Shown one piece after another: positions 23,312 through 26,189 of a stretch of DNA of 26,189 bases. The notes beneath the pieces were generated by a model that did not search any database, was not told where the DNA came from, and saw nothing but the letters and a program-made list of their open reading frames with translations. The position numbers and the translations under genes are program-made. Within the stretch, counting starts at the first letter, position 1; each line of letters begins with the position of its first letter. The DNA is from a virus, in the IMG/VR virus record IMGVR_UViG_3300048838_000100, positions 1 through 26,189 of that record; one strand, 5' to 3'.

Positions 23312-24744
23312 TGGCTAACTCAATCCTAGACTCCCACATGCCGACGACCAGCAACGCGATTCTCACGTCGCACGGGTTTCCTGACAACACCAGTGGTAAC
23401 GCGCTGCTGGTGAGTCATGGCGATCCGTATACATCCGGGACAGACACCACGCCAAACGCCTTCACCTTCACCGATCAAACCGGTGTAGCCACCAGCACCA
23501 CAATCACGTCTGCTCCGATCACGGTCACAGGTATCAACGCTACAGCGACTGTCACCATCACGGGCGGGACGTATCAGATCAACGGCACGGGCAGCTTTGT
23601 CAGCACTTCAGGAACCGTTAACAATCTGGACACCATCACCGTCCGGCATACCAGTTCGGCCAGCAACAGCACCGCGACGAATACCGTCCTGACGGTGGGC
23701 GGGGTGTCTGATACGTTCACCAGCACGACTGTTGCGGCCAGCGGCTCGACGCTGACGCACGGGGCGGAGTTCACGATCACCGGTAGCGGGTTCGGGACGA
23801 AGGTGGCCAATGGTGTAACAGTCAATACCCCAAGATTCTTCTGGAGTGGCAACAACACAGACCCCACGTTTGACTGGATACAAGGCGAAAGCATGAGCAG
23901 GCAGGCTACTGGTTGGCGAGCCAGTACGCCAAACGCCAGAATCAGCCACTACCTTGTAGGTAAGCGAAGCGACGGGGATTATCAAGATTGGGACATGGTT
24001 CGGTCTGTGGACTTTCCTGTTACTACCCAGCCTGTTGAAGTTTACGCCTCCTTTCTTGTGCGGCTAGATTCTTCGTGGGATGACTCGACGCATGAGGCCG
24101 GGTTGTTCGATCACCAGATGAAACCCTGCTCGATGCAGTGGCACGGCGCGGATTACATGGACTCCCCCTACCTATACCACGGAGTTCCGTATGTTGAGTC
24201 AACGGGAAACACGGCTGGTGAGTGGGTTTGGGGGCAGAATGGCATAGCCATCACTAACACCAGTGGAGGAGTGAACGCGGCAAACCCACGAGCCGGGTGG
24301 GTGCGAGTTGAGTATATTGCTTCACACTCGGCTTCTGGTTTTGTGCGGGTATTTGAGACAACCTCAATCAACTCTCTTGGCAGACGTTCTGTACTGGTAG
24401 CAGATGGCGACACTCGTTTTAGCGGTGGCGCATTGCCTTCAGATAGCACTGCTGCGTTCCATTTCGGCGGCTACGTTCGGGACTACGACACCGGGAATAA
24501 CTGGATTTATCACACCAACATGTTCCTAGACGTTGGCTCGACCACTAGAGTCGTTCTCACCGATACCAACGACCTCGTTACAGCTACCATGATTGAACCG
24601 CAGCCTTACACCGCGTGGGGGGCGTCATCTATCACGATAGTCGGGAATTGCGGTGGGTTGGCTTCTAGCAGCACAGGATACTTGTGGGTGCTGACTGGTG
24701 CAAATACGGTTGTTCAAGGCCCAACAGCAGTGACGATCGCATGA
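23311..24744 (+). CDS. multidomain Ig/IPT adhesin with putative jelly-roll C-terminus
   Basis: This 477-aa protein has, in order, three short NxxLxSH repeats (residues 3-36), an Ig-like domain at about 48-140 (PNAFTFTDQTGVATSTTITS, TGGTYQINGTGSFVS, TVNNLDTITVRHTSS) and an IPT/TIG-like segment at about 144-172 (GSTLTHGAEFTITGSGFGTK). A C-terminal half of about 300 residues follows, with aromatic beta strands (FWSGNNTDPTFDWIQGESMS, PVEVYASFLVRLDSSWDDST, WVRVEYIASHSASGFVRVFE) consistent with a lectin/lyase-type jelly roll. It is probably a third receptor-binding protein or a linker for the other two. ATG 23311 overlaps the preceding stop; the upstream extension to 23242 is rejected. It overlaps the next gene as ATGA. 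Confidence 0.65.
   Translation: MANSILDSHMPTTSNAILTSHGFPDNTSGNALLVSHGDPYTSGTDTTPNAFTFTDQTGVATSTTITSAPITVTGINATATVTITGGTYQINGTGSFVSTSGTVNNLDTITVRHTSSASNSTATNTVLTVGGVSDTFTSTTVAASGSTLTHGAEFTITGSGFGTKVANGVTVNTPRFFWSGNNTDPTFDWIQGESMSRQATGWRASTPNARISHYLVGKRSDGDYQDWDMVRSVDFPVTTQPVEVYASFLVRLDSSWDDSTHEAGLFDHQMKPCSMQWHGADYMDSPYLYHGVPYVESTGNTAGEWVWGQNGIAITNTSGGVNAANPRAGWVRVEYIASHSASGFVRVFETTSINSLGRRSVLVADGDTRFSGGALPSDSTAAFHFGGYVRDYDTGNNWIYHTNMFLDVGSTTRVVLTDTNDLVTATMIEPQPYTAWGASSITIVGNCGGLASSSTGYLWVLTGANTVVQGPTAVTIA
23317..23418 (+). repeat. three short N-terminal peptide repeats
   Basis: The motif N-[SA]-[IL]-L-x-S-H occurs three times as NSILDSH, NAILTSH and NALLVSH at codons 3-9, 15-21 and 30-36 of the adhesin. 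Spacing is 12 and 15 codons. The DNA of the copies is not identical. Confidence 0.7.
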
Positions 24745-25091
24745 GGTACTTCACCAACATAGTTCTCTGGTACACCGGCTTCAGCTGGTTCGATGGGCTG
24801 CCATTCAAGCGCGACTGGACTGCTGACTCGTGGAAGTGGCGTCTGCTCTACACCATCGACTATGGCAGCCACGTCCTGACCGGCGGCGCAGTCGTGAGCT
24901 GGTCTCGCTGGTTCTACGACAACCGGGAGAAGTACAAGGTCGCCAAGTTCTTCGACAGACTTCTCAACCACTTCGAGGACAACCACGGGCGCTCCGCTGG
25001 CCCGCCGTTGTGGGGTTCAAAAGACTGCGCTATGCGCTACCGGCTACTGACGATTGGTGCGCTGCTCGCGGCGTGGTTTCTATGGGCCTGA
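24741..25091 (+). CDS. hypothetical membrane-associated protein
   Basis: This 116-aa protein is rich in tryptophan and tyrosine (VLWYTGFSWFDGLPFKRDW, DSWKWRLLYTIDYGSHVLTG). It has an amphipathic helix (REKYKVAKFFDRLLNHFEDN), a HGRSAGPPLWGSKDC loop and a C-terminal hydrophobic segment YRLLTIGALLAAWFLW that could span the membrane. I recognise no family. The setting after the tail genes and before other membrane proteins suggests the lysis region. ATG 24741 overlaps the adhesin stop as ATGA; a longer frame to 24684 is discarded. Confidence 0.6.
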   Translation: MRYFTNIVLWYTGFSWFDGLPFKRDWTADSWKWRLLYTIDYGSHVLTGGAVVSWSRWFYDNREKYKVAKFFDRLLNHFEDNHGRSAGPPLWGSKDCAMRYRLLTIGALLAAWFLWA

Positions 25092-25112
25092 ACAACAAAA
25101 GGAACAGGTGCA

Positions 25113-25514
25113 GTGGATGATGGAACGCAGACGAAGGCTTTTCTGGAAGCGGGTCTCTGGGATGCAGCCGGGTGGCTCATTGCAACATTGTCGGCTGGGG
25201 TTATTGCGCTTATGAAGCGGTCATGGCGACAGCAAGAGACGCGGCTCACTGCGCTTGAGACGGCGTGCGGGGTGGAACACAAGCAGCGCCAGCATGACCT
25301 GAACCAGCACGCGGTGGCAGACTCACGGAGCCATGATGACATCCGCAAGGAACTGGCAACGGAACTGAAACTGGTTTACGCGAAGATCGACAGCAGTAAT
25401 TCTGCGGGTGAGGCTCGGGCGGATGCCTTGAGTTCCCAGATGACCACGCAGCACGGGCAGATCACTGCTCGGGTGGACAAGATTCTTGAACTGATGATTG
25501 AGGGTGGAAAATGA
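25113..25514 (+). CDS. membrane-anchored coiled-coil protein, lysis-region candidate
   Basis: This 133-aa product has one hydrophobic segment at residues about 15-34 (LWDAAGWLIATLSAGVIALM) followed by the positive KRSWRQQ, so the N-terminus is likely outside and the rest cytoplasmic, or the reverse. From residue 40 it is a long charged helix with coiled-coil character (ETRLTALETACGVEHKQRQH, DIRKELATELKLVYAKID, ARVDKILELMIEGG). Such a layout is seen in holin-associated and XhlA/i-spanin-like phage proteins, but no family is certain. GTG 25113 has AAAGGA at 25097-25102 about 10 nt upstream. The stop overlaps the next ATG (ATGA). Confidence 0.6.
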   Translation: MDDGTQTKAFLEAGLWDAAGWLIATLSAGVIALMKRSWRQQETRLTALETACGVEHKQRQHDLNQHAVADSRSHDDIRKELATELKLVYAKIDSSNSAGEARADALSSQMTTQHGQITARVDKILELMIEGGK

Positions 25515-26038
25515 TTAAGTACGAGAAGTGGCTCATGGCGATCATCATGCTGGCAGCGGTGGCGCTGTTCCTGTTGGCGGGGAGTGCGTTTGCTGGCACG
25601 GCAACAGTTAGCTTCACGGCTCCTACGCTGCGCACAGACGGCAGCCCGATTACCGGGGCGCTGACGTATCGGTATGAGGTCGGAACGTGCCCCAGTCTCG
25701 CCACGATCAACCACACGATGACTCAGGCGGCGACCAGTTACACCGTCACTCTGCCCGCCGGGACCTACTGCTTCCGGGTGTTCGCTATTGAGGCTGGTGG
25801 CGGCACGTCTGGCCCGTCGAACATCCCGACAAAGACCATCACCATTGCCCCGCCGGTTCCGCTGATTATCACGATCAGCAGCAACGGGTATGTTCTGAAG
25901 CAGTGGTCCGATGGGCGCAAGGTGTTCAGCTTGGTCAGCTCGGGCAGCGTCCCGCTCGGCATTGCCTGCGAACCCCTACCGGGCTTGACCGGCTACGGGC
26001 TGGCAGACGGCAAGGTGGCGATCTGTGGGCCGGGTTGA
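25511..26038 (+). CDS. secreted fibronectin type III-like protein
   Basis: This 175-aa protein has a Sec-type signal peptide: a short basic start MIKYEKW, hydrophobic core LMAIIMLAAVALFLLAG and an SAFA cleavage site near residue 28. Residues about 29-112 form one fibronectin type III-like domain (ATVSFTAPTLRTDGSPITGA, LTYRYEVGTC, SYTVTLPAGTYCFRVFAIEA). The C-terminal 60 residues have a cysteine pair (IACEPLPGL, KVAICGPG) that could form a disulfide in the periplasm. The role is unknown; it may act in the envelope during lysis or exclusion. ATG 25511 overlaps the preceding stop. The next gene starts 14 nt before its end. Confidence 0.7.
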   Translation: MIKYEKWLMAIIMLAAVALFLLAGSAFAGTATVSFTAPTLRTDGSPITGALTYRYEVGTCPSLATINHTMTQAATSYTVTLPAGTYCFRVFAIEAGGGTSGPSNIPTKTITIAPPVPLIITISSNGYVLKQWSDGRKVFSLVSSGSVPLGIACEPLPGLTGYGLADGKVAICGPG

Positions 26039-26150
26039 ACACTGGTGGGACCGCTGGGCAAAGATGACCGGGAAGCCGGTGCCTGACGCGCTGAAGGTGA
26101 ACCACGGCAGCCTGATAAAGCATCGCGGCTACAAGAGGCGGAAGAAATGA
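26025..26150 (+). CDS. small basic protein, 41 aa
   Basis: This 41-aa protein starts at GTG 26025, 6 nt after AAGGTGG at 26012-26018, inside the end of the secreted-protein gene. It begins MGRVEHWWDRWAKMTGKPVP and ends in a highly basic tail KHRGYKRRKK. No membrane segment is present. The frame fits the tight packing of the operon, and the stop overlaps the next ATG (ATGA). The function is unknown. Confidence 0.55.
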   Translation: MGRVEHWWDRWAKMTGKPVPDALKVNHGSLIKHRGYKRRKK

Positions 26151-26189
26151 ATCCTGAGAACCGACCGAACATCATCACCGTGGGCCTGC
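26147..26189 (+). CDS. start of an unknown gene, cut by the window end
   Basis: Fourteen codons are visible from ATG 26147 (MNPENRPNIITVGL), coupled to the previous stop as ATGA. The hydrophobic turn IITVGL could begin a membrane segment, as in a small holin, but too little is present to assign a family. Confidence 0.5.
   Translation, partial: MNPENRPNIITVGL

Noticed and set aside
23311-24744. Diversity-generating retroelement target in the last adhesin
   Set aside because: No reverse transcriptase, template repeat or C-type lectin-like variable end is seen in the window, and the C-terminus lacks the expected motif.
1-26189. tRNA genes, CRISPR arrays, insertion sequences and attachment sites
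   Set aside because: No cloverleaf-like segment, regular direct-repeat array, transposase, terminal inverted repeat or integrase-linked repeat was recognised by reading the sequence; a tRNA or repeat-finding program could still reveal one.

Overview
This window is a segment of a tailed double-stranded DNA phage or prophage of podovirus type. It is GC-rich, and essentially every gene lies on the + strand, packed with 1-14 nt stop/start overlaps. The host cannot be named from the sequence. P22-like and lambdoid-type modules, Shine-Dalgarno sites of the AAGGAG/GAGG type and frequent GTG starts point to a proteobacterium. No integrase, repressor, replication gene, tRNA, CRISPR array or host gene is visible.

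Region 1 (1-2314) is the end of the early/middle operon. It holds the C-terminus of a C5-cytosine DNA methyltransferase, a winged-helix-like protein, a DUF1367 protein, a YbcO-like (DUF1364) zinc/HNH protein, a 46-aa protein, a Q-type antiterminator and a T5orf172/GIY-YIG-type protein. The order recalls the lambdoid nin region ending in Q.

Region 2 (2314-6629) is packaging: a small unknown protein, an HNH-AP2 homing-endonuclease-like gene, a putative small terminase whose ORF overlaps the large terminase by 110 nt, the large terminase and a P22-type portal. An intrinsic terminator follows.

Region 3 (6745-9145) is the head: scaffold, an N4-gp56-type major capsid protein and a probable decoration protein, closed by a very strong terminator.

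Region 4 (9148-15559) is the neck and ejection apparatus: a connector candidate, a P22 gp10-like DNA stabilisation/tail protein, two small proteins and three proteins that look like the DNA-ejection set (gp7/gp20/gp16 analogues). A third terminator follows. A possible 30-aa minus-strand membrane microprotein sits at its 3' edge.

Region 5 (15653-24744) is an unusually rich adhesin and glycan-processing block: a beta-helix tailspike, a GTA-type spike base protein, two small structural proteins (one an internal domain duplication), a polysaccharide-deacetylase-like protein fused to a LamG domain, a second beta-helix spike, and an Ig/IPT protein with a putative jelly-roll C-terminus. Region 6 (24741-end) has small membrane or secreted proteins where a lysis cassette would be expected; no endolysin is seen before the window ends.

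The best candidate for something new is the multi-protein tail block, which probably forms a branched receptor-binding assembly combining depolymerase-type spikes with a deacetylase. The best small-scale oddities are the minus-strand microprotein and the terminator that lies directly against a start codon lacking a Shine-Dalgarno site.
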